NCBI RefSeq assembly: GCF_003185895.1
Contig: NZ_QHLY01000012.1
Span: forward strand, 1,054,001 to 1,118,000
Direction: 5' to 3'
Origin: Cryobacterium arcticum
GTDB lineage: Bacteria > Actinomycetota > Actinomycetes > Actinomycetales > Microbacteriaceae
DNA length: 64,000 nt
The translations under genes and the position numbers were made by a program. The notes under the pieces were generated by a model that saw only the letters and a list, made by a program, of their open reading frames with translations, was not told the DNA's origin and searched no databases. Below are positions 18,613 to 27,969 of the stretch, one piece after another. Numbering within the stretch: the stretch's first letter is position 1; the number at the start of each line of letters is the position of its first letter.

Positions 18613-19734
18613 ATGGAGAGCCCGGTGTTCAGCATCGACGAGGTAGCCGTTCCGGCGGAACCGGGCGCACCGGGCTGGGCGGATTTCGAAGCCGCCGTGC
18701 TGGTGCGCAACACCATCGAAACTGATGCCTATGGCACCGATGTGCTCGGGTTCACAGCCGTTGAGGTCTTTCCCAGTTGGCTCACCCTCGAGCACTCTCC
18801 CCGGCACCTCTTCGTGGCCAAGGTGCACGGCCGGATCGTCGCCAGAGCCCTGTACGAGACCTTGGCCGACCCATCGAGCCCATTCGCGTGGTTCACCGTG
18901 GAGGTGCTGCCGGAGTGGCGTCGGAACGGCATCGGCACAGCGCTGACGCAGCTGCTGGAGTCCAGGGCAGACGCCGAGGGGCGCAGCAACCGGATCGTCT
19001 ACGCGGTGTCACCTGATGCGCCCGGCCGGCGCCTGGTCGCAAGGAGCGGTTTCGGCTCGGTGCCCCGGTGGAACCCGGAGGTGCGTTTTCTGCTCGGTCA
19101 CGGGTACAGCCTGGAGCAGGTGGAACGCGGCAGCCGCCTGCCGCTGCCGCTGGATGTCCACGCCCTCGACCGAACCCTCGCCGACGCGCAGGCCGCGGCC
19201 GGTTCCGACTACACCGCGCTCGTCTGGACCGGTCGCACTCCCCAGCGGTGGCTGGAGGACCTCGCGCTGCTCTACACCCGCATGTCGACGGATGCGCCCA
19301 CCGCAGGTCTGGAAGAACCGGAAGACGTGTGGAGCGTCGAACGCCTGGTGGCCGAGCAGGAGGCGAGCGCGCGGGGCCCGCGGATCGCGCTCGTGGCCGC
19401 CGCGATGCACCGGCCGAGCGGGCGGCTCGCGGGTTTCACCGAGCTATCGGTGCCGGCGGACCCGAGCCGGGCCGTCAGCCAGGAGGACACCCTCGTGCTC
19501 AAGGAACACCGCGGCCACCGCCTGGGCATGCTCGTGAAGGCCGCCAACCTGCGGCAGTTGGCGTTACAGCATCCGGAACAGACCGTGGTCACCACGTTCA
19601 ACGCAGAGGAGAACCGATACATGCTCGATGTGAACGAGGCCCTGGGCTTCGTGCCGATGGGGTACGAGGGCGCCTGGCGGCGGGTCAGCGCAGCCGCTGG
19701 CAACGCGGGCAGTAGTGCGACGACCGGTTCATGA
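18613..19734 (+). CDS. Double-domain GNAT acetyltransferase
   Basis: 373 aa from the ATG at 18613. The N-terminal half has a GNAT acetyl-CoA site (EVLPEWRRNGIGTALTQLL, about residue 97). The C-terminal half carries a second one (LVLKEHRGHRLGMLVKAANL, about residue 296) followed by NAEENRYMLDVNEALGFVP. Tandem GNAT domains are known, for example in mycothiol synthase, but the sequence does not let me call that. It is divergent from smc and overlaps the convergent mutM by 50 nt. Confidence 0.88.
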   Translation: MESPVFSIDEVAVPAEPGAPGWADFEAAVLVRNTIETDAYGTDVLGFTAVEVFPSWLTLEHSPRHLFVAKVHGRIVARALYETLADPSSPFAWFTVEVLPEWRRNGIGTALTQLLESRADAEGRSNRIVYAVSPDAPGRRLVARSGFGSVPRWNPEVRFLLGHGYSLEQVERGSRLPLPLDVHALDRTLADAQAAAGSDYTALVWTGRTPQRWLEDLALLYTRMSTDAPTAGLEEPEDVWSVERLVAEQEASARGPRIALVAAAMHRPSGRLAGFTELSVPADPSRAVSQEDTLVLKEHRGHRLGMLVKAANLRQLALQHPEQTVVTTFNAEENRYMLDVNEALGFVPMGYEGAWRRVSAAAGNAGSSATTGS

Positions 19735-20656
19735 ACTTGGCCCGGACCAGCTCGGTGCCGCAGCGAGGGCACGGCCGGCCGTGCTGGCCGTATGCGTTCA
19801 GGCTGTGCGAGAAGTAGCCGGACTGGCCGTTCACGTTCACGTACTGGGCGTCGAAACTTGTGCCACCCTCGGCCAGGGCGCGCAGGAGGATCGCCGTGAC
19901 GGCGGTCAGCAGGCGGCGGGCGGTCGCCGTCGAGAGGGACGCGGCCGGCTGGTCGAAGTGCACCCGGGCCTCGTACAGGGCCTCGTCGGCGTAGATGTTG
20001 CCGATACCGCTGACCACTTTCTGGTCGAGGAGCACCCGCTTGATTCCGGACCGGCTCCGGCGCAGCAGACGATAGAACTCGGGAGCGGAGAACCACGGGT
20101 CGAGCGGGTCGCGGCCGATGTGCGCCACCTGGCTGGGGATCAGGCCGGCCCAGGCCGGCGTGCCGGCGCCGTCGGCGGGCGGCGTGCCCGGCGCCATGCC
20201 GGGCCCGGAGAACCCGGCGGGATGACCGTCAGCGGTGGGCTGCAGACGATCGACGGCCATGCTGCCGAAGATGCGCTGGTCCACGAAGTGCAGCGCCAAC
20301 TCGCCGTGTACGGGGTGTTCGAGGTTGAGACGGATGCGCAGCAGCTTCTCGGCCGGCTCACCGGGGCTGCGCAGCAGCACCTGGCCGCTCATGCCCAAGT
20401 GCGCCACGATGGCCCGGTCGGGCGAGGCGTCGGCGGGCGCATCCGCGCGCACCTGCAACGGAAGCCAGAGGAACTTGCCCCGGCGCACGGCCGCGTCGAT
20501 GCGGGCGGCGCGAAGCAGCTGCTCAAAGCCGCCGAGCGCCAGGTCGTGCCGGCGGAGCGAGCGGTCATCGAAGACCTCGACACCGGTGATGAGCGCCCCG
20601 GAGACGGCAGGTTCCAGCCCGGCACGCACCACCTCGACCTCGGGCAGTTCGGGCAC
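19685..20656 (-). CDS. mutM: Formamidopyrimidine-DNA glycosylase
   Basis: 323 aa from a GTG at 20656, so that the mature enzyme begins with the catalytic Pro2-Glu3 (PELPEVEVVR). The C-terminal zinc finger has the pattern CPRC...CPRC. It removes 8-oxoguanine and other oxidised purines from DNA. It is somewhat longer than E. coli MutM (269 aa) because of a Gly/Pro-rich insert about residues 145-170. It follows rnc by 37 nt. Its last 50 nt are antisense to the end of the GNAT gene. Confidence 0.96.
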   Translation of the reverse strand: MPELPEVEVVRAGLEPAVSGALITGVEVFDDRSLRRHDLALGGFEQLLRAARIDAAVRRGKFLWLPLQVRADAPADASPDRAIVAHLGMSGQVLLRSPGEPAEKLLRIRLNLEHPVHGELALHFVDQRIFGSMAVDRLQPTADGHPAGFSGPGMAPGTPPADGAGTPAWAGLIPSQVAHIGRDPLDPWFSAPEFYRLLRRSRSGIKRVLLDQKVVSGIGNIYADEALYEARVHFDQPAASLSTATARRLLTAVTAILLRALAEGGTSFDAQYVNVNGQSGYFSHSLNAYGQHGRPCPRCGTELVRAKFMNRSSHYCPRCQRLR

Positions 20657-20693
20657 GGCGCTCCTTGGGGTGCGGGCGGCTACGGGTGAGCGG

Positions 20694-21419
20694 TCAGCGG
20701 CGGGTGCGCAGCTGGGTCCACGCGTCGAGGGCGGCGGCCATCTCGGCGTGCTTCTTGCTGGTGCCCTCACCCGTGGCGGTCACGCTCGTGCCCACGGTCA
20801 CTGTCGCGACGAAGACCTTCGAGTGGTCTGGGCCGCTTTCGGCGACGGCGTAGACCGGCACCCCGGCACCCAACCGGGCGGCGGCTTCCTGCAGGCTCGT
20901 CTTGGGATCCATCGAGATGCCGAAATGACCGGGATCGGTCAGCAGCGGCTGCAGCAAGCGCAGCACGAAGCCGGTGGCGGCGACCCCGCCGGTGTCGAGG
21001 TAGACGGCACCGATCAGGGCTTCGACTGTGTCGGCGAGGATCGACGACTTGTCGCGGCCGCCGGTGAGGGTCTCCCCCTTGCCGAGGCGCACGAATTCGC
21101 CCAGGCCGATACCCCGGGCGATTTCGGCGAGGGCGGCGCTGGAGACCAGGCTGGCCCGGCGCTTGGCCAGGTCGCCCTCGCTCAACAACGGGTACTCGCG
21201 GTAGAGCATCACGGTCACGGCTTGGCCGAGGATCGAATCGCCCAGGAATTCCAGGCGTTCGTTCGTGGGCAGGCCGCCGTTTTCGTAAGCGAATGAACGG
21301 TGCGTCAGCGCAAGCTCAAGCAGGCCGGTGTCGATCTGCAGACCGAGGATCTCCTGCAGGCGCGACAGTGACGGGGCAGAGCCCTGTCCCGTCTTGGTGG
21401 TCGGCAAGGCACCGCGCAC
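20694..21419 (-). CDS. rnc: Ribonuclease III
   Basis: 241 aa from a GTG at 21419 preceded by AGGAG at 8-nt spacing. A second in-frame GTG at 21488 (264 aa) has no evident ribosome site. Family signature NERLEFLGDSILG is near residue 55. The conserved metal-binding Asp/Glu (DKSSILADTVEALIGAVYLD) follow, and a C-terminal double-stranded-RNA-binding domain starts about residue 165 (KTSLQEAAARLG). It processes rRNA and structured mRNAs. The order DUF177-rpmF-rnc-mutM-smc is standard. Its own ribosome site lies inside a perfect hairpin. Confidence 0.92.
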   Translation of the reverse strand: MRGALPTTKTGQGSAPSLSRLQEILGLQIDTGLLELALTHRSFAYENGGLPTNERLEFLGDSILGQAVTVMLYREYPLLSEGDLAKRRASLVSSAALAEIARGIGLGEFVRLGKGETLTGGRDKSSILADTVEALIGAVYLDTGGVAATGFVLRLLQPLLTDPGHFGISMDPKTSLQEAAARLGAGVPVYAVAESGPDHSKVFVATVTVGTSVTATGEGTSKKHAEMAAALDAWTQLRTRR

Positions 21420-21426
21420 AGCAGAA

Positions 21427-21452
21427 ACTCCTGCAGCGCGGGCTGCAGGAGT
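21427..21452 (-). promoter_or_regulatory. Hairpin masking the rnc ribosome-binding site
   Basis: A perfect 11-bp stem (21427-21437 with 21442-21452) has a 4-nt loop. In the minus-strand RNA the 3' arm contains the AGGAG that serves the GTG start at 21419. If translation instead starts at 21488 the hairpin lies in the coding region. In E. coli, RNase III cuts a hairpin in its own leader to limit its synthesis. Confidence 0.6.
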
Positions 21453-21508
21453 CCCTGTGTGACGGGAACCGGCGTCAGACTTCGACACAGCGGCGCACCA
21501 TTCTCTGA

Positions 21509-21712
21509 CTAAACGTCAGCGACCTTGCGGCCCTTGTACTCCATGAACAGTGCGGTGCCAGCAGCATCCGTGACGACCTTCGCGCGGTGCGGGAGGCTGT
21601 AGACGACCTTGCCGTTTTCCATGGTCTTCACCAGGGTGGGGGCTTCGGCCTTCCAGCAGGAACGGCGTGAACGGGTGTTGGAGCGTGATTGCTTGCGCTT
21701 CGGGACTGCCAT
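21509..21712 (-). CDS. rpmF: 50S ribosomal protein L32
   Basis: 67 aa, starting [18 protein letters not shown], the L32 signature. Zinc-binding L32 forms have two CxxC pairs; this one has a single Cys (RSCWKAEAP), so it is a zinc-independent form as is common in Actinobacteria. It starts 2 nt after the DUF177 stop, indicating translational coupling. Confidence 0.97.
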   Translation of the reverse strand: MAVPKRKQSRSNTRSRRSCWKAEAPTLVKTMENGKVVYSLPHRAKVVTDAAGTALFMEYKGRKVADV

Positions 21713-21714
21713 GA

Positions 21715-22287
21715 CTACTTCTCTTCTCTATCCGGTACAGCATGGATGTCGTCATCCGTGCTGATGCTTTCGGAAGCTTGGAATTCCAATAGTGCGGACC
21801 AGCGGGGATCCTGCACGTCACTCGGTTCAAGTTCAGGGGAAGTGGCACGCCGCTCCCCGGTCTCTGGGTCGAGACCTGGGCAATCCCGCCGGCAAACCGG
21901 CTGGAACGGCAGTGACAACACCACTGCATCCCTGATTAGTGGTTCAAGATCCACGTGGTCATCTTGAACCGCACACTCATAAGCTTCGTCTAGATCGTAC
22001 GCGAAAAGCTCGACAAAATGAACTCGGACAGGCAATTCGATGTCAATCAGGCATCTTCCGCACTCTCCGGCGGCTTTTCCGGTCACATCCGCGGTCACCA
22101 GGATGCCTTCGTGGATGCATTCCAGTCGCAGATCGGCCTCGAGCGTGGAGCCGGCTTTTACGGCAACGAGTGCTTCACCGAGGTCGTCGGGAACGACGAT
22201 GTCGATGTTTCGCTCGTACATGGTGCCCGGGCGGTTGATGACATCACGGACGTCAACCTTGTACGGGGTCTTCTTGAACTTATTCAC
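21715..22287 (-). CDS. DUF177 / YceD-family protein
   Basis: 190 aa from a GTG at 22287 (start [16 protein letters not shown]). The central [18 protein letters not shown] pattern with a Cys pair, and a later [15 protein letters not shown] pattern with two more Cys, match the YceD/DUF177 family, which is coupled to rpmF and affects 23S rRNA accumulation in other bacteria. A much longer upstream frame is a shadow of the neighbouring gene. Confidence 0.93.
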   Translation of the reverse strand: MNKFKKTPYKVDVRDVINRPGTMYERNIDIVVPDDLGEALVAVKAGSTLEADLRLECIHEGILVTADVTGKAAGECGRCLIDIELPVRVHFVELFAYDLDEAYECAVQDDHVDLEPLIRDAVVLSLPFQPVCRRDCPGLDPETGERRATSPELEPSDVQDPRWSALLEFQASESISTDDDIHAVPDREEK

Positions 22288-22298
22288 AACGGGAAATT

Positions 22299-24752
22299 CT
22301 ACGCGTCCGCAGCGCGATGCGGGTTCGCGGCAGTATCGGCGCCCATCGGGGCCGTGCGGGCCAGGCCCATTCGCCGCAGAACCGACGTGCTCAGCGAGGC
22401 CGGAATCAACAGTGCGCGTACCCGCTCCAGGGCTGTGCTGCCACGTCGCAGCGCCTCGACCACCAGGTCGAGATCGGCCGACAACCCAGTGCCTGCCGCT
22501 CCCGGCTGGCCGGGCCCGGCAACCGAACCGCGGGCGTAGTGCGCCTGCTCCGTCGCCACTAAGAGCCGATCGAGCGCATCCTGCGCCTCCGGCGTGTCGC
22601 GCACACCTGGGCGTGCCCGAATGTCCGCGGCCAGCTCCCGCGTGGTGAAGGTGTCGAAGACGGGGACACCGTGATCGACGGCGGTGTCCGCCAGCTCCTG
22701 CCACGCCAGAGGGGCGCCGGAGCGCCCAGAGGCCAGGTGGCGCCGACGGCGCCGACGACTCAGCTGGCGCACCACGCCAGGCACGAGGAGGAGCAGGAGG
22801 AGCGCGATGGCCACGAGCGCAATCCGCCAGAGCGTGGCCGGCAGGTCTTCTTCGACCGTCGCGGCGGTGTCGGTCGTGACGCTGGGCAGGCCGGGATCGT
22901 CGTTGGGTCGTGGGGCGATCTCCGGTGCGGCGCCCCCGGTCGGCACTCCGGACGTACCGGAGGATTCCGGCTGCGCGTAGTCGGGCACCGAACCGCGCCC
23001 TGGAGTCGGTTCGAACGGCACCCACCCGACGCCGACGAAGTACAGCTCCGGCCAGGCGTGCAGGTCATCGCTGGTGACGTCGTAACGGTTGAGGCCGCCG
23101 ATCACGGTGGAGGTCCGGGTTCCGGGCAGGTATCCCAGCGCGACCCGGGACGGGATGCCCAGGGTGCGCGCCATCAGCGCCATCGCCGAGGAGAAGTGCA
23201 CGCAGTAGCCGCGCTTCACCTCGAGGAAGGTCGCGATGACTTCCGCGCTGCCGCCGTCGTAGCCGTCTTCGACGGGCGCCTCGGTGTCGTAGCTGAAGTC
23301 GTTGCCGCGCAGATAGTCCTGCACGGCGACGGCGGCGTCGTAGTTGGACTCGGTGCCCTGGGCCACCGCCGCTGCGGTCTCGCCGATGATCGCCGGGGTG
23401 TCCTCAGGCACCAGCAGGCTCGGTTCGATACCGGCCGGGTACCGACCGCCGGACTCTCGCAGCTGCTCCCTGGTGGGTTGGATTTCGAGGGAGGTCACCG
23501 TGTACCGCTGCCCGACTGTGGAGGACCGCGAGCTGGAGATGGCCCGGGTCTCGTTGCTCCACGACCACTGTCCGGTGAGGCCGGCGATGCTGGTCGCCGG
23601 CACGGGAACGGGCAGGAGGTCCGTGTTGACACCGTCGATGCCGATGCTGGTTATCGCTTCGGTCCGTGCGACCTGGGCGGAAAGCCCGGGTGGATCGGCG
23701 ATGGCGTCGACGCTCTTCTCCGGGTCGGCCTCGACGGGCCTGGGCAGCCAGCTGGTGCCCTTGATGTCGTCCAGGGTCAGCAGGGCCAGGTAGGGCGGTT
23801 CTGTGGCCGTGGTGCGGTAATGCAGCGCCGGCCCGGCCTTGGGCCGGCGCAGGTCCTGGCCGAGGTCGATCATCGGGCTGACCCCCGCGCTGAACAAGGC
23901 GCTGTTGGGGCGCGAACCGAATGCTCCCCCGTCGCGCACGGGCACAACGACGCTGAGCACGAGTGCGCCCACGATGCCGATGGCCGCGATGATGACAGCA
24001 CCCCGCACAGCGCCCGATGTCCCGGTTGCTCCGAGCTCGGCGGCGCCGCCCTGCCTGTTGGCCGACAGGCCGCGCAGGTGCATTTCGACCCGCAGCACGA
24101 GCAGATAGGCGGCGGCGGTGCTGATCAGCGCCGCCGCATCGGCGCCCTCCGAGACCACGAAGCCGGGGGCAAGCAGGGGCACGAGCACGGGCACACCGGC
24201 CAGGGCCGGCAGGCGCAGCCCGATCGCCAGCCCGTCCATCAGGATCGCGAGCAGGCCCACCCCGACCGCCAGGAGGAAGAGGATGCCGTCGAGGACCTCG
24301 GCCGGGGTGCCCTGCGTTTGGATCGAGCGCAGCCCGGCGGTGACGAGGCTGGTGAAACGGGCGAGCGTGTCTCCGGTGGGAATCAGCCACAACAGCCCGG
24401 TACCGCCGCCGAAGAACAGGGTGAGCGCCAGAACCAAGGCGCCGAACGAGAGCACCGGAACCACCGGGGCCGGAACCCCGAACCGGCGAAAACCCGCGGC
24501 CGCGCCGAAGACCACCCCGGCCACGATCAACAGGAGCAGCCACCAGGCGGAGCCGGAGAGGATGGCGCCGAGGGCTGAACAGCCGGCCATCAAGAGCACC
24601 AGCAGCGAGAGCGAGAGCGGCCACCGCACGCCAGCTCGGCGCGCACGCCGGTCCGGCCGTCGCCCATCGCCGGGGCGGCCCGGGCCAGCTGGTGCTGCAG
24701 GGCGTCGCCCGGCCGCAGGAGGGGCCGTCAGCACGGACTCAGTCCTGACCAC
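22299..24752 (-). CDS. Transglutaminase-like membrane protein (TgpA type), catalytic residues present
   Basis: 817 aa from a GTG at 24752 with GGGAGG upstream. The N-terminus carries about six membrane helices (residues ~45-270). An extracytoplasmic region follows, then a transglutaminase core, a late membrane helix (~650-670) and a cytoplasmic tail with a DUF4129-like character. The core shows Cys517 in GYCVHFSSAMALMAR and His565 in DLHAWPEL, as expected for an active papain-like fold. It overlaps the end of the DUF58 gene by 14 nt and completes a MoxR-DUF58-transglutaminase unit. The substrate of such proteins is not known; TgpA of Pseudomonas is essential. Confidence 0.9.
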   Translation of the reverse strand: MVRTESVLTAPPAAGRRPAAPAGPGRPGDGRRPDRRARRAGVRWPLSLSLLVLLMAGCSALGAILSGSAWWLLLLIVAGVVFGAAAGFRRFGVPAPVVPVLSFGALVLALTLFFGGGTGLLWLIPTGDTLARFTSLVTAGLRSIQTQGTPAEVLDGILFLLAVGVGLLAILMDGLAIGLRLPALAGVPVLVPLLAPGFVVSEGADAAALISTAAAYLLVLRVEMHLRGLSANRQGGAAELGATGTSGAVRGAVIIAAIGIVGALVLSVVVPVRDGGAFGSRPNSALFSAGVSPMIDLGQDLRRPKAGPALHYRTTATEPPYLALLTLDDIKGTSWLPRPVEADPEKSVDAIADPPGLSAQVARTEAITSIGIDGVNTDLLPVPVPATSIAGLTGQWSWSNETRAISSSRSSTVGQRYTVTSLEIQPTREQLRESGGRYPAGIEPSLLVPEDTPAIIGETAAAVAQGTESNYDAAVAVQDYLRGNDFSYDTEAPVEDGYDGGSAEVIATFLEVKRGYCVHFSSAMALMARTLGIPSRVALGYLPGTRTSTVIGGLNRYDVTSDDLHAWPELYFVGVGWVPFEPTPGRGSVPDYAQPESSGTSGVPTGGAAPEIAPRPNDDPGLPSVTTDTAATVEEDLPATLWRIALVAIALLLLLLVPGVVRQLSRRRRRRHLASGRSGAPLAWQELADTAVDHGVPVFDTFTTRELAADIRARPGVRDTPEAQDALDRLLVATEQAHYARGSVAGPGQPGAAGTGLSADLDLVVEALRRGSTALERVRALLIPASLSTSVLRRMGLARTAPMGADTAANPHRAADA

Positions 24753-26220
24753 GACGCTCGCCTCCCTGCTGGCCGGCCTGCAGCCACGCCTCCGCGATTC
24801 CGGATGCCCGGGTCAGATGAACCGACTGCCAGCCGGCGTCGTCGAGGCGTTCGACCGCCCGACCGGGCATGGTGTCGAACACAAAGGCGACGGCGGGCTG
24901 GCACAGGGAGCGCAAGGCGACCAGATCCGCCGTGTCGGCTTCGCCGGTGTCGACGAGGACCGCGAAGGTGGGGATCTGCCGACCGAGAGCCGACCCGCCG
25001 CCGGGAGCGCCACCATCCCCACTCCAGGCGTCGACCCGCGCCGCCTGCTCCAGCGGCACCACCTGGGCGAGGGCGTCCAGGAGCGCCCGCGCGCCCTCAG
25101 GGCCGGTGAATGACACCGGGTCGTCGCCGCGGAGCCCGCCGTGGCGTCCCTCGTCGGGATCGTGTGAACCGGCCGAATCGCCGGGCCGGGAGCGGGCGGC
25201 GACCAGCTGGCACGGCCCGAGTTCGACGATATCCACCCGGAAACCCCCGTCGAGAAGGTGCACGGCGATCGAAGCGGCCAGCTCGATGGCGTGCTCGAAT
25301 TCCGCGCTGTTCGCCGCGTAGCCGCGCCCGGCATCGGGTCCACGGCCGCCCCGGGTGGTATCCAGCACCACGCGGGCTTCCGGATGGCTGCGTTGTTCCT
25401 CCTGGCGCACCATGATCTCGCCGTGGCGAGCCGTGGCCGGCCAGTTCACCCGCCGCATCGGGTCTCCGGGGCGATACTCCCTGGCGATCAGTTCGTCAGA
25501 GTCGTTGTTGAGGTGCCGCAGCCGCTCGTGCCTGGACCCCTCTCCCCTGGTGATCGAGACGCCGTTGCCCGGCAGCGGCGTCACTCGAGGGGTCACGGTG
25601 AGGTCGTGCGGCGCGCCCACCGGCCACTCGCTGTAGGCCAGCCCGAACGGATCCACCCGGCCGAGCATCAGCGGGCCCACCGGATAGACACCGCGGCGTG
25701 GTGGGCTCACGTCGTAGCTCACCACAGCGGTATCGGCCGTGGTCTGGCGACCGGGGCGTGCCGGGCCGAGGGCTCGCAGCGCCTGGGTGGCGGGAACGGT
25801 GACGCCGCTGGCGGCGGTGTCGCGCCATCGCAGGCCGACGAGCGGCGTCTGGGCGAGATTGTGGATCTGGATCGTCACAGTGGCACCCAGGCCCGCTGAG
25901 ACGGTTGCTGGACGAAAGACCCGGCTGACGGCGACGCGCAGGGGATGCACGATCACGTAGCCCAGGGCCACAAGCGGAACGAGCAGCAGCACCCCGGCCA
26001 CGAAGATCAGGTCCCGGATGTCGAAAGCCCAGGCTCCGATCAGCACGGCTCCCCCGACACCGAGGAACAGCCCACCGCGCAGGGTGGGGCGCGCGAGCCG
26101 GCCGGTGCGGCTCGTTGCCCGCGTGACGAAGGCCGGGTCGGCAACGGACGCGGCACTGCTGAGCACAACGCGGGACCGCTCCTGCGATCCGGTGCCTCGC
26201 GTCACGTTCATGCTGCTCAT
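24739..26220 (-). CDS. DUF58 domain protein
   Basis: 493 aa. Two hydrophobic helices near the N-terminus (about 48-95) anchor it. The DUF58 signature follows as REYRPGDPMRRVNWPATAR (about residue 245), then a vWA-like region beginning RVVLDTTRGG. DUF58 proteins are the usual partners of MoxR ATPases. It lies 33 nt after moxR and overlaps the transglutaminase-like gene, so the three are probably made together. Confidence 0.92.
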   Translation of the reverse strand: MSSMNVTRGTGSQERSRVVLSSAASVADPAFVTRATSRTGRLARPTLRGGLFLGVGGAVLIGAWAFDIRDLIFVAGVLLLVPLVALGYVIVHPLRVAVSRVFRPATVSAGLGATVTIQIHNLAQTPLVGLRWRDTAASGVTVPATQALRALGPARPGRQTTADTAVVSYDVSPPRRGVYPVGPLMLGRVDPFGLAYSEWPVGAPHDLTVTPRVTPLPGNGVSITRGEGSRHERLRHLNNDSDELIAREYRPGDPMRRVNWPATARHGEIMVRQEEQRSHPEARVVLDTTRGGRGPDAGRGYAANSAEFEHAIELAASIAVHLLDGGFRVDIVELGPCQLVAARSRPGDSAGSHDPDEGRHGGLRGDDPVSFTGPEGARALLDALAQVVPLEQAARVDAWSGDGGAPGGGSALGRQIPTFAVLVDTGEADTADLVALRSLCQPAVAFVFDTMPGRAVERLDDAGWQSVHLTRASGIAEAWLQAGQQGGERRGQD

Positions 26221-26253
26221 GATTCCTGCCGCCGTCGACTCGCTGCCGCGCCG

Positions 26254-27354
26254 CTACAGGCGGCCCTGCGACCCCGTCGGCACCGGCGTCGCCGCCAGAA
26301 TGCGCCTGACCGTCTCCTCGATGAACAGGGCGCTGTCCTGGGATCGATGCCCCAGCGCCCTGGTGGTGGGCACCAGCCGGTGGCCCAACACCGCGACGGC
26401 CAGCGAATCGACGTCGTCGGGCAACACGTATTCCCGGCCGTGCAGCGCGGCCTGCGCCTTGGCAGCACGGATCAGTTGCAGGGTGGCGCGCGGACTCGCT
26501 CCGAGCCGGAGGTCCCGGTCGTCCCTGGTGGCACGCACCACGGCCACCGCGTATTCCTTCACCGCCGCCGACGCGAACACACTCCGCGCCGCCGTCATCA
26601 TGCCGCGCAACTGCGCGCCGGTGACCACGGCGTCGATCTGGGAAAGCGGACTGGTCAGATCACGAGAGTCGAGCATCGCCAGCTCAGAGGCCGAGTCGGG
26701 GTACCCCATCGAGATGCGGGCCATGAAGCGATCCCGCTGGGCCTCGGGAAGCGCGTAAGTGCCTTCCATCTCGATCGGGTTCTGGGTGGCGACGACCGTG
26801 AACGGCCTGGCCAACGGGTAGCTGTGCCCGTCTACCGTCACCTGGCGTTCCTCCATGCATTCCAGCAACGCCGACTGGGTCTTGGGGCTGGCCCGGTTGA
26901 TCTCGTCGCCGATCACGATGTTCGCAAAGATGGCGCCCGGCTTGAACTCGAACCGGCGTTCGGCCTGGTTGTAGACCGAGACGCCGGTCACATCGGAGGG
27001 CAACAGGTCCGGCGTGAACTGGATCCGGCTGACGCTGCAGTCCACCGACTTGGCCAGCGCCTTGGCCAGCATGGTCTTGCCGACGCCCGGTACATCCTCG
27101 ATGAGCAGGTGACCTTCGGCCAGGAGCACGGTGAGGGCGATCTGCACGGCCGAATGCTTGCCGTCGATCACCGACTCGACGTTGCGGATGATCGCCTGTG
27201 CGGCGCCCTGCACCTCGCCGAGGGTCACGTCGGCCTCACTGGTCACGTCGATGCCGTCCTCGTCGAGGGACGTGGCGGACTCGCGTCGGCCGGCGACAGT
27301 CGTCGCTGCAGCCGACCTGGGGTCGGTGGCCAACCGCCCCGGAAAGACGTTCAT
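26254..27354 (-). CDS. MoxR-family AAA+ ATPase
   Basis: 366 aa. Walker A is [17 protein letters not shown] (about residue 82), Walker B region [20 protein letters not shown], sensor motif [12 protein letters not shown]. MoxR proteins act as chaperone-like ATPases for vWA/DUF58 partners. A ~45-residue N-terminal extension precedes the family core, so a later start is possible. Its ATG overlaps the coaD stop (ATGA), coupling it to coaD. Confidence 0.93.
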   Translation of the reverse strand: MNVFPGRLATDPRSAAATTVAGRRESATSLDEDGIDVTSEADVTLGEVQGAAQAIIRNVESVIDGKHSAVQIALTVLLAEGHLLIEDVPGVGKTMLAKALAKSVDCSVSRIQFTPDLLPSDVTGVSVYNQAERRFEFKPGAIFANIVIGDEINRASPKTQSALLECMEERQVTVDGHSYPLARPFTVVATQNPIEMEGTYALPEAQRDRFMARISMGYPDSASELAMLDSRDLTSPLSQIDAVVTGAQLRGMMTAARSVFASAAVKEYAVAVVRATRDDRDLRLGASPRATLQLIRAAKAQAALHGREYVLPDDVDSLAVAVLGHRLVPTTRALGHRSQDSALFIEETVRRILAATPVPTGSQGRL

Positions 27355-27839
27355 GCCAGCGGCCGATTCAGGAACGCCGCCACCGCGGGCGGTACGTAGG
27401 GGGCGATGTCACCGCCGAGCGCGGCGACCTGGCGCACCAGGGAACTGGAGACGTGCGCATGGGCCGGATCGGGCAACATGAAGATGGTCTCCACCCCGGC
27501 CAGGTTGCGGTTCACGATGGCCATCGGGGTCTCGTAGGCCACGTCGATCTGGGATCGGATGCCTTTCACCAGCACGCTGGCTCCCACGTCGATGCAGTAG
27601 TCCACCAGGAGGCCCATGCTCCAGGAACTGACCACGATGTTGGTGGGCAGTCCGGCGTCGAGAACGGCCCGTTCGATCAGCGACACCCGTTGGGTGATCG
27701 GCAGCAGGGCGGTTTTGGCCGGGTTGTGTACCACGAGAACATGCAGCTCGTCGTACAGTCCGGCTGCCCGTTGGATCACGTCGAGGTGCCCCAGTGTGAC
27801 GGGGTCGAACGATCCAGGGACGACGGCGATCCTGCGCAT
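27351..27839 (-). CDS. coaD: Phosphopantetheine adenylyltransferase
   Basis: 162 aa from the ATG at 27839 with AGGGTGA upstream, giving [18 protein letters not shown]. This contains the TxGH nucleotidyltransferase motif, and [13 protein letters not shown] SSSLVRQVA closes the active site. It makes dephospho-CoA from phosphopantetheine and ATP, the penultimate step of CoA synthesis. Length matches E. coli CoaD (159 aa). It is followed directly by moxR with a 4-nt overlap. Confidence 0.96.
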   Translation of the reverse strand: MRRIAVVPGSFDPVTLGHLDVIQRAAGLYDELHVLVVHNPAKTALLPITQRVSLIERAVLDAGLPTNIVVSSWSMGLLVDYCIDVGASVLVKGIRSQIDVAYETPMAIVNRNLAGVETIFMLPDPAHAHVSSSLVRQVAALGGDIAPYVPPAVAAFLNRPLA

Positions 27840-27969
27840 ACGCTTCACCCTAGCGCCAGCGTGCGACGGGCGCTGCCCGGGGTCGAGGTATTCACCAGAC
27901 GTCCAGCCCCTTGCCAGCCTGACCGCCGGATTCGCTTGGCAGTCCGGCACGACCGGGCGGCCGGTTCGG

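Noticed and set aside
15761-18646. Very long open frame antisense to smc (961 codons)
   Set aside because: Ser/Arg/Ala-rich with no domain sense; it mirrors the high-GC third-position pattern of smc, which has complete SMC motifs.
21413-21712. Disrupted zinc finger in L32 as a sign of pseudogenisation
   Set aside because: Cys-poor L32 is normal in Actinobacteria; the gene is intact and in its usual place.
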